DNA of 64,000 bases, from positions 16,267,001-16,331,000 of the forward strand of contig OX940866.1 of the NCBI GenBank assembly GCA_954871525.1. Direction: 5' to 3'. Source of the stretch: Parietaria judaica. Lineage: Eukaryota; Streptophyta; Magnoliopsida; Rosales; Urticaceae. Below are positions 1 to 10,071 of the stretch, one piece after another. The first letter of the stretch is position 1. Every line of letters begins with the position of its first letter. Under the pieces are notes generated by a model that was not told the DNA's origin, ran no database searches, and saw only the letters and a list, made by a program, of their open reading frames with translations. Made by a program: the position numbers and the translations under genes.

Positions 1-2
1 AA

Positions 3-494
3 CCCGAGCAAACCAAGCCCGGAGCTGACAAGCAATCAGGCGAAACTGCACAAAGCAGCCGGCAACAGAGCAAACCTAGAGATCGGAAGATTGAAGCGAA
101 CTCCGCTCCTTTATTCTACCGATATCCGCAGCTGATGGACGCAAAATCCGGCAGTAAGAGCAGGAAGAGCCAGAAGGACGGCAGCGTTGGAGAAAAGCGA
201 GGCTTACCGAGCCGCTCGAAATCGTCCTCCCAACCTCAGCTACCGGCGAAGGTGAAGAGCTTCTCGGGCGGGCTTCGCAACTTCATCACCTGCGGCGCTA
301 TCGACACGGACGAAGCGGCGTTCGTGACTCTGCGTCGCCGCAGCAACGCCGACGCCGGGAATTGTATGGTAGCCAGAAGCAGCGACGGAACCGCGAAGGA
401 GCGTGGCGAGGCTCGTGGAAGGGACGTCGTCAAGGTTTGGGATCGGAAAGGGGAAGACCAGACGCCACAACGGCTCAGTGCCAGCTCGAGGTAG
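3..494 (+). CDS. 3' end of a basic, serine-rich plant protein (possibly SOSEKI/DUF966-like)
   Basis: The frame is open from the first bases of the window to a TAG at 492-494, so this is the C-terminal part (about 163 codons) of a gene that starts outside. An internal Met at 135 is not needed as a start, because the frame upstream of it is open and coding-like. The protein is rich in Lys, Arg, Ser and Gln. It has a conserved-looking core, LRNFITCGAIDTDEAAF, near the middle, followed by a low-complexity basic tail. The CGAxDT core recalls the C-terminal part of SOSEKI (DUF966) polarity proteins, but that match is from memory and weak. GC content falls sharply after the stop, as expected at a gene end. 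No intron is needed inside this part. Confidence 0.55.
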   Translation, partial: PEQTKPGADKQSGETAQSSRQQSKPRDRKIEANSAPLFYRYPQLMDAKSGSKSRKSQKDGSVGEKRGLPSRSKSSSQPQLPAKVKSFSGGLRNFITCGAIDTDEAAFVTLRRRSNADAGNCMVARSSDGTAKERGEARGRDVVKVWDRKGEDQTPQRLSASSR

Positions 495-2498
495 GGTTGA
501 AACTTTTACGCCGTTTATCCGTTTTAGTACCCGATCCCTGTACCGATTAAAATACTTAATACTTTGAGATAAAATCCGAAGAATCAATATTTACCGCTCT
601 TGATTTTATAAAGTAATTTAAAAAAACGGCATAATCAATTCAACATCATATGAAAAACCGGTTTTTACAAAACCGGTACGGACAGGGACAACATTTCCCT
701 CTCAAATTTTACATCAGTAATAATAATATAATAATATTTTGAAAAGTAAAAAAAAAAAGTTTGTTGAGTTGAGTTTCTGTCGCGTTGCTCGGCAGGTGAA
801 AAGTAATTGTAGCCATAGCCATTATATCTAGAGATAGAGATATTAGTGGTATAAGTATCAATTTTTCTTAAAAAAAACTAACGATAAATATATTTTTTGC
901 CAAAAAATTGTCAAACTATAATTATAGCACGTCACATATACCTTTTTAACGGCTATTTTGGTACGTAACATATTTTGGTAACTTTTTCGGGTAAAAAAAG
1001 TATTTACCGTTATTTTAAAATAAATTGGTACTTGTACCGCAAAGTAACCACGATATATATGTATATATATAATTGGATGGTAATGATTTATTTATAATTT
1101 GTTTAGTTTGATGGGTAGGTCATAATGTTGCGCTGTTATGTTACAGTTGCATGCAGTTATGAGCTTCTCTGTAACTATTATTTTCCATTTTTCCTTAAAT
1201 ATTTGTCCCTCATTCATAATGACTTCTAGCTTTTCCCATTTATTAATTTGACTTTCATTTTTTTTTCTTCAGATATCAATTCATTATCATATTATAATAT
1301 TTTTTATCTTATTTTCGTACACGCATGACACATGTCACGATTTTTCTTACCATACATGTTTTAAATAGCTATATATAGTTATTGTGTTAGGCTTTACGAC
1401 ATTAAAAACTCATAAATAAATTTGAATTCTACATTTTTTAATTATGATTTTACAAATTTAGTCAATATATTTTTTCAGATTATTTTCTTTTACCATGATT
1501 TTGAAAACCTAGATTCTGCCATTTTTTTTTTATATAAATATTAGTTATGCCCCATTTTATATTTATTTATATAAATGAGTTTATAGTGTTTCTAGAATAC
1601 ATAGTACTAAAATGGGTTAGCTAAAATAGAATACATAGTACTAAATTTAAAAGATAAAAATCAAGTTCTTAGCTTTACATATGAAATTTGTTCCAGATTA
1701 ATATAAATTGTATGAACAACATTACGTGCATAGATTTCTTTTTATGAATTACACGTGATTTTATACAGCTGTTAGGTGTTAAATATAACTTCATTTGCTA
1801 TCATTCTATGTAGGTGATTTTTTATTTTGCAAATTTAAGAACCAACCAAATCAGATTAAATCATGTTATAATCTGACTAATTAACTTATATTAATTAGGT
1901 TGGATTGAAGCTAATCCAATGATTTAGTTGGCTTGGATTTGATCGAACACATACTTGGGCCGGGTATGGCCAAACCAATCGACACGATCATAATTAAAAA
2001 ATTAATTAATTATATTACAGTTCTAGATAATAGCAATTAGGAAAAACTTAGAAATAAACTTGTTTGATGTTAATAGCTACATTTAATTAAATTTATGACT
2101 ATGTTTTAGTTCTTGGATTGAAAGCTTATGACAATTGCATAGGATATTTATTGATTGAAAGTTTAAACTTATTTTTAAAGTTGTTAGTTTTATTATTATT
2201 TTTTCGAGAACATAAACTCACCCTGAAAATTTCAAATTGGGTTGGGAGTATTAATTTTTTTTGATAGATTGTGTTCGTTATTCGAAATTCAATAATATTT
2301 TAGTTTTAGAGCGATCAATTTTATTCCAATCCAATAGGCCCCTAATTATATGCCATCGTTGTCTTGAATGATGACCGTGTTTTTACGATTAAAATAAAAA
2401 TGAAATAAAAAAATCAGTCAATTGTTTATTAAAATGAATAGGTGAAAATTAATTATTTTTAGTCTTTATTAGTTAATGTATTGGATTTAAAAATGTAG
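495..2498. other. AT-rich intergenic DNA, no gene seen
   Basis: No convincing coding frame, RNA gene or complete transposon is visible. Around 650-685 there is a short palindromic AACCGGTTTT-type segment. Around 950-1,045 are phrases such as GGTACTTGTACCGC that resemble the internal repeats of the TIR element at 22,516-23,513, so an old relic of that family may lie here. The rest is A/T-rich filler. Confidence 0.5.
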
Positions 2499-3356
2499 AA
2501 AGAGCGAGGATGAGAAAAAGAATCGGAAGAGGCAACAAAGCGAGTTGAGCAGGGCAAGTCTCGCGGCGTACAGGCCCACTGGGGAGCCCAATTGCTTGTA
2601 AGTAACCATCAATTGTTTTATTTTTGCTCAACACTTATAAATAAATTACATAATATGTCAAATTAAATAAAATATATAATGGAAAAACTGTTTCATATTA
2701 AATTATGATAAAATTATATCATTGAGAATTTCTCCCACTAAAAAAGTTAAGAATATAAGTTTACTTTTCTTAATATTATCCATAAATAATAATATTAAGA
2801 GACATTTGTCAAATAGATTTAAAGATATGGAATTCTTTAGATTTCAAGGTTATTACATGAAGCAGACAGCAAAGCTGCCTTCAAAAAGACCCCCTTATTT
2901 AATAATTTCAATGTTTCAAGCCTAATTATAATTAGGTTGGGGCTGAAAAAGGAATATCCTAATCACATTTTTGATGTAGAGACGAATAAAAAATGGATAA
3001 CAAACTAAATAGATATTGTTATTGCAATAGTCGAACTAAGATCGTTGATTCGCGTACGATTACCGATCGAAGAACCTTCACCTATTGATTCGCTCACTAA
3101 TACTAGCGTTATTTCACAGATAATTGCTCGGCATCGGTTTTGCTACTCTTTTTTTCATAAAATATTAATGTGTTGTTTTGTGAATATTGTTGCAGACAGT
3201 GTGGGAAGCCATTTAGGCCAGAGAAACTGCATTCACACATGAAGTCTTGCAGAGGAATCAAAGTTAATATGTGTGGTGATCACAAGACTAGCTCGGTTTC
3301 TCGTAACAACTCTATCTATAAAGAATCAGCTCTTGGCCGTTTATTGACCAATCAAT

Positions 3357-3358
<2 letters not shown>
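2499..3358 (+). CDS. Two terminal exons encoding a C2HC zinc finger
   Basis: An exon at 2,499-2,597, preceded by a TGTAG acceptor, ends at a good donor (GTAAGT at 2,598). The next exon starts after TTGCAG at 3,196 and ends at a TAG at 3,356-3,358. Only splicing joins the first cysteine to the rest: the joined frame gives C-L-Q-C, then [16 protein letters not shown], a C-x2-C-x12-H-x5-C finger. Before it lies a Lys/Arg/Glu-rich helix-like stretch, and after it a short Ser-rich tail. No start codon is present in the first exon (TAA at 2,488), so upstream exons are missing or unseen. It may be the end of a real gene or an exon-bearing gene fragment. The partner ligand and pathway are unknown. 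Confidence 0.5.

Positions 3359-3392
<34 letters not shown>
3359..3392. repeat. (AT)17 microsatellite
   Basis: An uninterrupted AT dinucleotide run lies immediately after the stop codon of the C2HC-finger reading frame. Confidence 0.95.
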
Positions 3393-3395
<3 letters not shown>

Positions 3396-3599
3396 GTATA
3401 TATACACATATACATTCGAGTATGTGACCACATTTTTCTCGTGTGTAGATTGTCTTTCAGGACTTTTAATAAGATAGATGTAATCTTTCACTACAGTACT
3501 GATTAATGTTTTTTCTTCATCAGCAAGGTACGAAATAGTTTCTCTTATATCACCAAGCTTATGAATATGTACCTTAAATTCTGGCAAGTGGTGAGTATG

Positions 3600-4200
3600 C
3601 TATATGGCCACGGAGGAGATGCAACATGGTCCATTACCGTGTTTTTTTTTTCATTACCTAAAACCGGAACCAGATTCCAGGTAATAGAATTTTTGAACCC
3701 GGAATTGGAACCGGATTTTGTGTACCCAATTTTTCCGGGTATTTGAAGCTTTGAACCTGAAACCGGAAGCGGTTTTCAAACTTGATTCGGTTCCACAATA
3801 AGGATGGGCCCACTACTAGGTTTTGCAATTAAAACAAAATTAACAAATACATAATTTAATTAATTAGAACCGTAACTTCAAATCCGTAGGCAAAATAGAA
3901 CCATAAACAAATCAGTACAAAAAAAGAAACGTAACATCAAACCCGTAAATTCGGAACATAAATCATATTTTTTAAATTAATTAATAAGAAGGGAGGTTTT
4001 TGTAAACAAAATGAAAGTATATTTTTTATTATATAACATTATTTATAAAATATATAAACCGCTTCCCAAAACCGGTTAATTTTTTTTTATATATAAAAAT
4101 TTTGAACCCGAACTGGAATCTGGTTACTAATCGGTTCCGAGTATTTCAATCCGGGTAATTTTCGGTTCCGTGTATTCTGCAGAGCCCTACCGTCGACGAC
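3600..4200. other. Noncoding region rich in AACCGG and CGGTTCC motifs
   Basis: Phrases such as AAACCGGAACC and TCGGTTCCG recur in both orientations between about 3,660 and 4,170, and the segment ends near CAGAGCCCTA at 4,182. Such AACCGG-rich interiors are common in nonautonomous hAT-like elements. No matching left terminus or 8-bp duplication was found, so the class is open. Nothing in it looks coding. Confidence 0.3.
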
Positions 4201-4579
4201 TTTCTTCCGACGATGTTACGAAACCATTTGGCAGTGCTTGTTGTAAAATGACGAAATTATAATGTCGTTGCGGGGCAGCGGCGGATTTACTACTTTGCCG
4301 TGGAGGTCTCTGAAATACGGCAGGGTGGTTTAAAAAAAAAAAAAAAAAACATAGTTCAATAATTTAAAAGCCTAAAACGACCAATTGACTCTCTTTCACA
4401 CAACATATCTTACTTAACACCGATAATTGATTTCTTTCGAACACAAGCCACCGGACAAACATGCAAAAGTCCGAATTTAGTCTCGGACTAATTAAAAAAA
4501 AAAAAAAAAACTATTTTTGCGATACAAACCAAGCGAGACGAGGCCAAAGTCGTTACAAAACCGCACCCATACAATTTCA

Positions 4580-4774
4580 TTAAATGAGAAAAGGATCTAT
4601 AGACATATCTGTTATGGTATCTTTCAGTATTCCTTCAGATTTAGTGTAGCAACTCTCGTTCATATAAAGAGCATCCTTAATTCGTGCGAGATTAAATACT
4701 GGAATAAGGAGAGGCCTTGGAACATCTTTGAGTTCGAGCCACTCCTCATTCATGTACTTCCAAGCTTCATCCAT
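4580..4774 (-). pseudogene. Isolated C-terminal exon of a terpene synthase
   Basis: On the minus strand the frame reads an end-of-protein terpene synthase segment. It has the AWKYMNEEW helix, then VPRPLLIPVFNLARIKDALY, then a GYT-like loop (SCYTKSE), and a C-terminus SIDPFLI directly before TAA. In plant TPS enzymes this is the last exon (helices H to K region), which helps close the active site over a prenyl diphosphate. The catalytic DDxxD and NSE/DTE motifs lie in earlier exons, and none were found in the upstream (higher-coordinate) 200 bp or beyond. The fragment therefore cannot make an enzyme. It is a relic of a duplicated or transposed TPS gene. The TPS identity is firm. The subfamily (a or b type) is not. 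Confidence 0.8.
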
Positions 4775-4958
4775 TTGTCTATAGGAATAGCTATATGCTT
4801 CTTTTTCTGTTTTATTTTATTAGTCAATTAAACATCCCTGTATTTTTCTCTAACTAGCTACCCATTAACTTTCAACTTATGCAAGAATTTAAATATAACT
4901 CCTCTAAATATAATTTCTGTCCAAAATTAAATTTGGAACCCCATCACCGGGATGTAAT

Positions 4959-5640
4959 TCATGATTCCTTCATTGTATGCTCGTGACAAATAAAAGACTT
5001 AATAGTCCGGGACTTCCCAACCAATGGCCTCATTGACCACGGTAAGAGAGAAGTTGTACATCCTTCCACGCACGTGGACTGTTGAGGTTCACTACAACCA
5101 TGCATAAGATTGGTGTAGAAATCGTACACCACAGCAGTCAGATGATGGTTAAGAGAAGTGGCCACCTTCAACAGTCCAAGTTCCTTCAGGGTGTCAGGAA
5201 CAGTGGTGTTTTTGAACTTCTCTAGCAGAATTATACACTCATTTATGAGATTCCTCTCTCGGTAGAAATACACCCTCTTCTGGACTGTAGTGTCGTAGTA
5301 TTCCTAGTGAATGGTGTCTGCTGGTATTGCACGAGTCACGTTCAGGTGTGGAGCAATATTTTTCTTCCTGGCAGATACCTTGGAGGCAGTTGCTGGTGCG
5401 TCATCAACCTTCCCTTTTACTTTAATGTCAAGTAGGATGTTGCTGGCAAAGGGTTGAGTTGATTTAGAGATATCCTTGGATGATTTGCTCGCCTTGGACT
5501 TCTTAGAGGGCTTGGACTTGAGATATTAGGATTCGATTTCAGCTTTGCACTTGGCACGGGTGAGACGAGCAGCATGTTCCTCAGATTCTTGGAGTAGTGG
5601 CTTGGTTGTAGAGTCGGCCAGAAAATCGAGATTCTCTGAG
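4959..5640 (-). pseudogene. Broken 'putative plant transposon protein' (PF20167-like) gene
   Basis: One minus-strand frame is coding-like over about 680 bp despite at least two in-frame stops. It starts as a Lys/Ser-rich tail (SKKSKASKSSKD). It then enters a domain with RVYFYRERNLINECI, an LGLLKVATSLNHHL block and VVYDFYTNLMHG. The LxxLG...VxxFYxNL pattern is that of the putative plant transposon protein domain found in many gypsy-related elements. Loss of frame near 5,050 ends the similarity. No flanking LTR or inverted repeat was recognised, so this is an orphan fragment. Two other relatives of the same domain occur in this window, near 12,960 and 46,700. Confidence 0.5.
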
Positions 5641-6240
5641 TTGTAGACATGATAAGAACGAGACTTTGGTGAGGACACGCGGTCTTATTCAGAGAGATAG
5701 AAGAAACAACGACTTCTTCTATAATTGAATGATGTGTGAAATGCACGTGTGAAAGATTTTATTGTTAACGATTTACCTTTTGCATGTAAAAATTGAATAT
5801 GCGACATGAGCATATGATAAAGCATACGAATATGCAATAAGAATATATTGAGAAAGCATGAGCATTTAGTCATACATGTAGTCTATAGTGATACTAAATA
5901 TATGTATGACATTTTTAGTAAATTGTATCGTACCAACCATTGTAATGGGTCGCGTAGTCTCTGATTACAATGTGTATGAAGCCTCCGATTGTATCGAGTC
6001 GCGTAGTCTGAAATGATACGTCGTGAGATGTTAGCCGCGTAGTCGCCCTGTAGGTGTTCTTGCGCGCTGGTAAGTACGCAGAGCCCGAGACTATGTTTAT
6101 ATATAAAAAGATATAAAATTATATAGCATGACATTGCATTATGTGAATTATTATGTGATAATTTCATAATTATTTTTGTGAGTATAGAAAGCTTTTACGT
6201 ACTGAGCATTATCACTTGTATAGTTGTGTTGTAGAGTCAG
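5641..6240. other. Unassigned DNA between transposon relic and satellite
   Basis: Between about 5,945 and 6,045 the phrase CGCGTAGTC occurs three times in a loosely repeated block. No open frame or known element end is recognisable. It may be a decayed LTR, but nothing supports this directly. Confidence 0.3.
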
Positions 6241-8955
6241 GAAAGAATCGATTAGTTGCGACTAGCAATTTTTTTTTTCCTTATCCATTTTTATCATAAT
6301 CTCGGTGCGATACAATGAATCTAGTATGTAGTTTAGTATCGGTCGAGAAAAAACGTTTGGAAAAATTTCCCTAGCTACTAAAGCCTAAATACTTCGAAAA
6401 TCTTTACAAATTAGATCGATCGTAACTAATTAATCATAAGCCGTGTCGACTAGACTTTCAAAGCGTTATAATTTAATAACAATTTACTTAATTTATAAGT
6501 TAAAAAGTACAAATACGATGTTTGTAAAAAATTTCCAAAACTAGCCAAAGGCTAACCCCTACGATAAATCCACAAAAAAATTGTCTACCAATTTTTTTTC
6601 CTTATTCATTTTTATCATAATCTCGGCGCGATACAATGAAATTACTATGTAGTTTTAATATCGGTTGAACAAAAATTATTTCCAATCGGTGCAACGTTTT
6701 TCAAAATTTACCTACCCATAAAAGCATAAAGCCTTCGAAAATCTTTACAAATTTGATCTACCGTAACTAATTAGTCATAAGCTGTTTCTACTAATTTTTC
6801 AAAGCATTCAAAAAATTTGTCTAGCAAATTTTTATTTCTTTATTCATTTCTCTCATAATCTCAGTAAGATACAATGAAACTAGAATTTAGTTTTAATATC
6901 ATTTAAGAAAAAATATTTTGAATCGGTATAACGTTTGACAAAATTTCCGTAGCTACAAAAGCCTAAAGCCTTCGAAAATCTTTAAAAATTCGATCGACCG
7001 TAACTAATTAATCCTAAGCCAAATCTACTAGATTTTCAAAACGTTATAATTTAATAACAATGTACTGAAATTATAAATTAAAAAATACTCATATGATGTC
7101 AGTAAACTTTTTCCAAAACTAGCCAATGACTAACCCCTACGATAAATCCACAAAAAATTGGCTACCATAAAAAAAAATTCCTTATTCATATTTATCATAA
7201 TCTCGGCGCGATACAATAAAACTAGTATGTATTTTTAGTATCGGTTGAGAAATATTATTTTCAATCGGTGCAAGGTTTGTCAAAATTTCTCTAGCTACAA
7301 AAGCCTAAAGCCTTCTAAAATATTTAATAACAATGAACTTAAATTATAAGTTAAAAAATACTCATATGATGTCCGTTAAAATTTTCCATAACTAACAAAA
7401 GGCTAACCCCTACGATAAATCCACAAAAAAATAGACTACCAAAAAAAAATTTCCTTATACATTTTTATCATAATCTCGGTGCCTTACAATGAAACTAGTA
7501 TATCGTTTTAGTATTGGTCGAGCAAAAAATTATTTTCAATCAGTGCAACGTTTGTCAAAATTTCCTTAGCTACAAAAGCCTAAAGCCTTAAAAAATCTTT
7601 AGAAATTCGATCGACCGTAATTAAGTAATCATAAGCCGTTTCTACTAGATTTTTAAAGCATTACAATTTAATAACAATGTACTTAAATTATAAGTTAAAA
7701 AAAAAAAAAAACTCATATGATGTCTGTAAAAAAATTCCAAAACTAGCCAAAGGCTAACCCCTCCGATAAATCCCTAAAAAATTAGTCTACTAAAAGAAGA
7801 AAAAAATTCTTATTCATTTTTATCATAATCTCGGTGCGATACAATGAAACTAGTATGTAGTTTAAGTATCTGTTGCGAAAAAACGTCTATCACAATTTCC
7901 CTAGCTACTAAATCCTAAAGCCTAAAAAAATCTTTACAAATTCGCTCGTACGTAACTAATTAATCATAAGCCGTTTCTACTAGATTTTCAAAGAGTTATA
8001 ATTTAATAACAATGTACTTAAATTCTAATTTTAAAAAATACTCATATGATGTCAGTAAAAAATTATTTTCCAAAACTAGCCAAAGGCTAACCCCTAAGAT
8101 AAATCCATAAAAAAATTGTCTACCAAAAAAATATTTTCCTTATTCATTTTCATCATAATCTCGGCACGATAAAATGAAACTATTATGTAGTCTTAGTACT
8201 GGTTGAGAAAAATTATTTTCAATCGGTGCAATGTTTGTCGAAATTTCCTTAGCTACAAAAGCCTTCGAAAATCTTTACAAATTCGATCGACCGTAACTAA
8301 TTAAACATAAGTCATTACTACTAGCTTTTAAAAGTATTATAATCTAATAACAACGTACTTAAATTATAAGTTAAAAAAATACTCATATGATGTCATAAAT
8401 TATTTACCAAAACTAGCCAAAAGCTAACCCCAACAATTAATCCACAAAAAAATTGTCTACCAAAATTAATATTTTTCTTATTTATTTTTATCATTGTGGA
8501 TTTATCATTGTCTACCAAACTAGTATGTAGTTTTTGTATCGGTTGAGAAAAAAATATTTTCAATGGATGGAACGTTTGTCAAAATTTCTCTATCTACAAA
8601 AGCCTACAGCCTTCGAAAATCTTTACAAATTTGATCGACCATAACTAATTAATCATAAGCATTTTCTACTAGATTTTCAAAGCGTTATAATTTAATAACA
8701 ATGTACTTAAATTATAAGTTAAAAAATATGCATATGATGTCACTAATTTTTTTCCAAAACTAGCCAAAAGCTAAACCCTACGATAAATCCACAAAAAAAT
8801 TGTCTACCAAATAAATTTTCCTTATTCATTTTTATCATAATCTCGGCGCAATAAAATGAAACTAGTATGTAGTTTTAGTATCGGTTGAGAAAAAAATATT
8901 TTCAATTGGTGCAACGTTTGTAAAAATTTCCCTAGCTACAAAAGGCTAATGTCTA
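6240..8955. repeat. Tandem satellite array, monomer about 330-350 bp, eight to nine copies
   Basis: The phrase TTTATCATAATCTCGG recurs near 6,290, 6,609, 6,850 (variant), 7,191, 7,463, 7,818, 8,149 and 8,829, with a rearranged copy near 8,484. Each monomer has the same order of blocks: the anchor, GATACAATGAAACTAGTATG, a CGGTGCAACGTTTG block, AGCTACAAAAGCCTAAAGCC, GACCGTAACTAATTAATCAT, a CTCATATGATGTC block, then CCAAAACTAGCCAAAGGCTA. Two monomers are shorter (about 240 and 270 bp) through internal deletion. Copies differ by scattered substitutions and poly-A length. There is no coding capacity. The right end is cut inside a monomer by the CACTA-like terminus at 8,956. Confidence 0.93.
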
Positions 8956-8984
8956 CACTAGTACAAATTGTTTATTAGACCACG

Positions 8985-9440
8985 CAGATTCGACCACGGA
9001 AGTCGACAACCATGGTCGAAATCCGAGTATAGACAATGGAAGTCGTAAAGCATGGTCGGAAAACCAGTGTACCGTTGTCACGCCTCGGCACGCCGCGGAA
9101 TGCCTTCCATTTGACCACAATTTTTTTTCCGTTGTCGACGATGTGTCGTTTACATAGTAGTACGCTGCGGCTTTTTAAGTACCGCCGTGGCTTTATGCCT
9201 TACGACGACATTTGAACAACTGTCGTTGGCTAGTGGCCGTAAATAAATAAACTCGCCACGGCGAGAAATATTAGCCGCGGCACGATAGTACACAACGACA
9301 CTTGCTATACCGTCCTTCATGACCGCAGTAAAAAAAATAAATCGCCGCGGCGAGTTGTTTCTTTAAGCCGTGGCATGCTTGTGAATACGACGTTTCCTCA
9401 ACACGCCGCGGCACTTTTTAAAACGCGCCGCGGCGAGTAT
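8985..9440. repeat. GCCGCGGC array 1 (subterminal)
   Basis: About nine copies or near copies of the palindrome GCCGCGGC lie between the CACTA terminus and the first transcribed leader. Examples are CGCCGCGGCGAG twice, CGCCACGGCGAG and AGCCGTGGCATG. Several variants differ only by C-to-T or G-to-A at the central CG. Likely role: transposase or accessory-protein binding sites. Confidence 0.75.
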
Positions 9441-9620
9441 CGTATTTACTGTCCCACCCAAGCCTCACTCATTTCTCATTGTGCCGTCAACAAAACCCTA
9501 GCGCTCTCTCTCTCTCTCTGTCTAGATCTCGCCCTTGCGCCGCCGTCTATTTCGCCCTGACAAAATTCACGCCGTCATCCGCCTTCGCCGTCCACATCCC
9601 TACACCGTCGACCTCTACTT
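9440..9620 (+). promoter_or_regulatory. Putative 5' untranslated exon of CACTA gene unit 1
   Basis: A pyrimidine-rich leader with a CTCTCTCTCTCTCTG stretch ends at a donor GTAAGTG at 9,621. A T-rich, intron-like region full of GGGTATTGAAATTG-type repeats follows. The matching acceptor (TTTTTTACAG) lies at 12,858-12,867, beyond a solo LTR. The exon layout is inferred from splice signals alone. Confidence 0.4.
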
Positions 9621-10071
9621 GTAAGTGTCGATTTCAAGCCTTGTTTTTCCTTTTCCTTTTTTTATTTCTTTGTGATAATTCGAAATATAAATTGAAATAG
9701 GTTTGAATTAAATCATTTAAAATAGGTTTTATGAATTGAAATTAGGTTTTTGTATCAATTTTTAATTTAAATTAGGTTTTGGAATTGAAATTAATTGGGT
9801 ATTGAAATTGGGTTTTGAAATTAGGTTTGGGTATTGAAATTGGTTTTTGGGTATTGAAATTAGGTTTGGGTATTGAAATTGAGTTTTAAAATTGGGTATT
9901 GAAATTGGGTTTTTCGAATTAAGTTTAAATTTGGATTTTGGTTTGATTAATTTGTTATATGATTAGTTTTTTGTTTTGATTAATTAGTTTAGTTAGCTTA
10001 GTTATATGATTATATAATTGGTTTGATTAATTAGTTTTTTGCTTGAAATTTATAAGTTAATATGTTACCTT

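Noticed and set aside
3600..4200. Possible complete hAT element ending CAGAGCCCTA
   Set aside because: No matching left end and no 8-bp duplication (CCGTCGAC) could be found, so only a motif-rich region is reported.
6240..8955. CRISPR-like spaced repeats
   Set aside because: The repeats are whole tandem monomers of about 340 bp in plant DNA, without short identical repeats and unique spacers.
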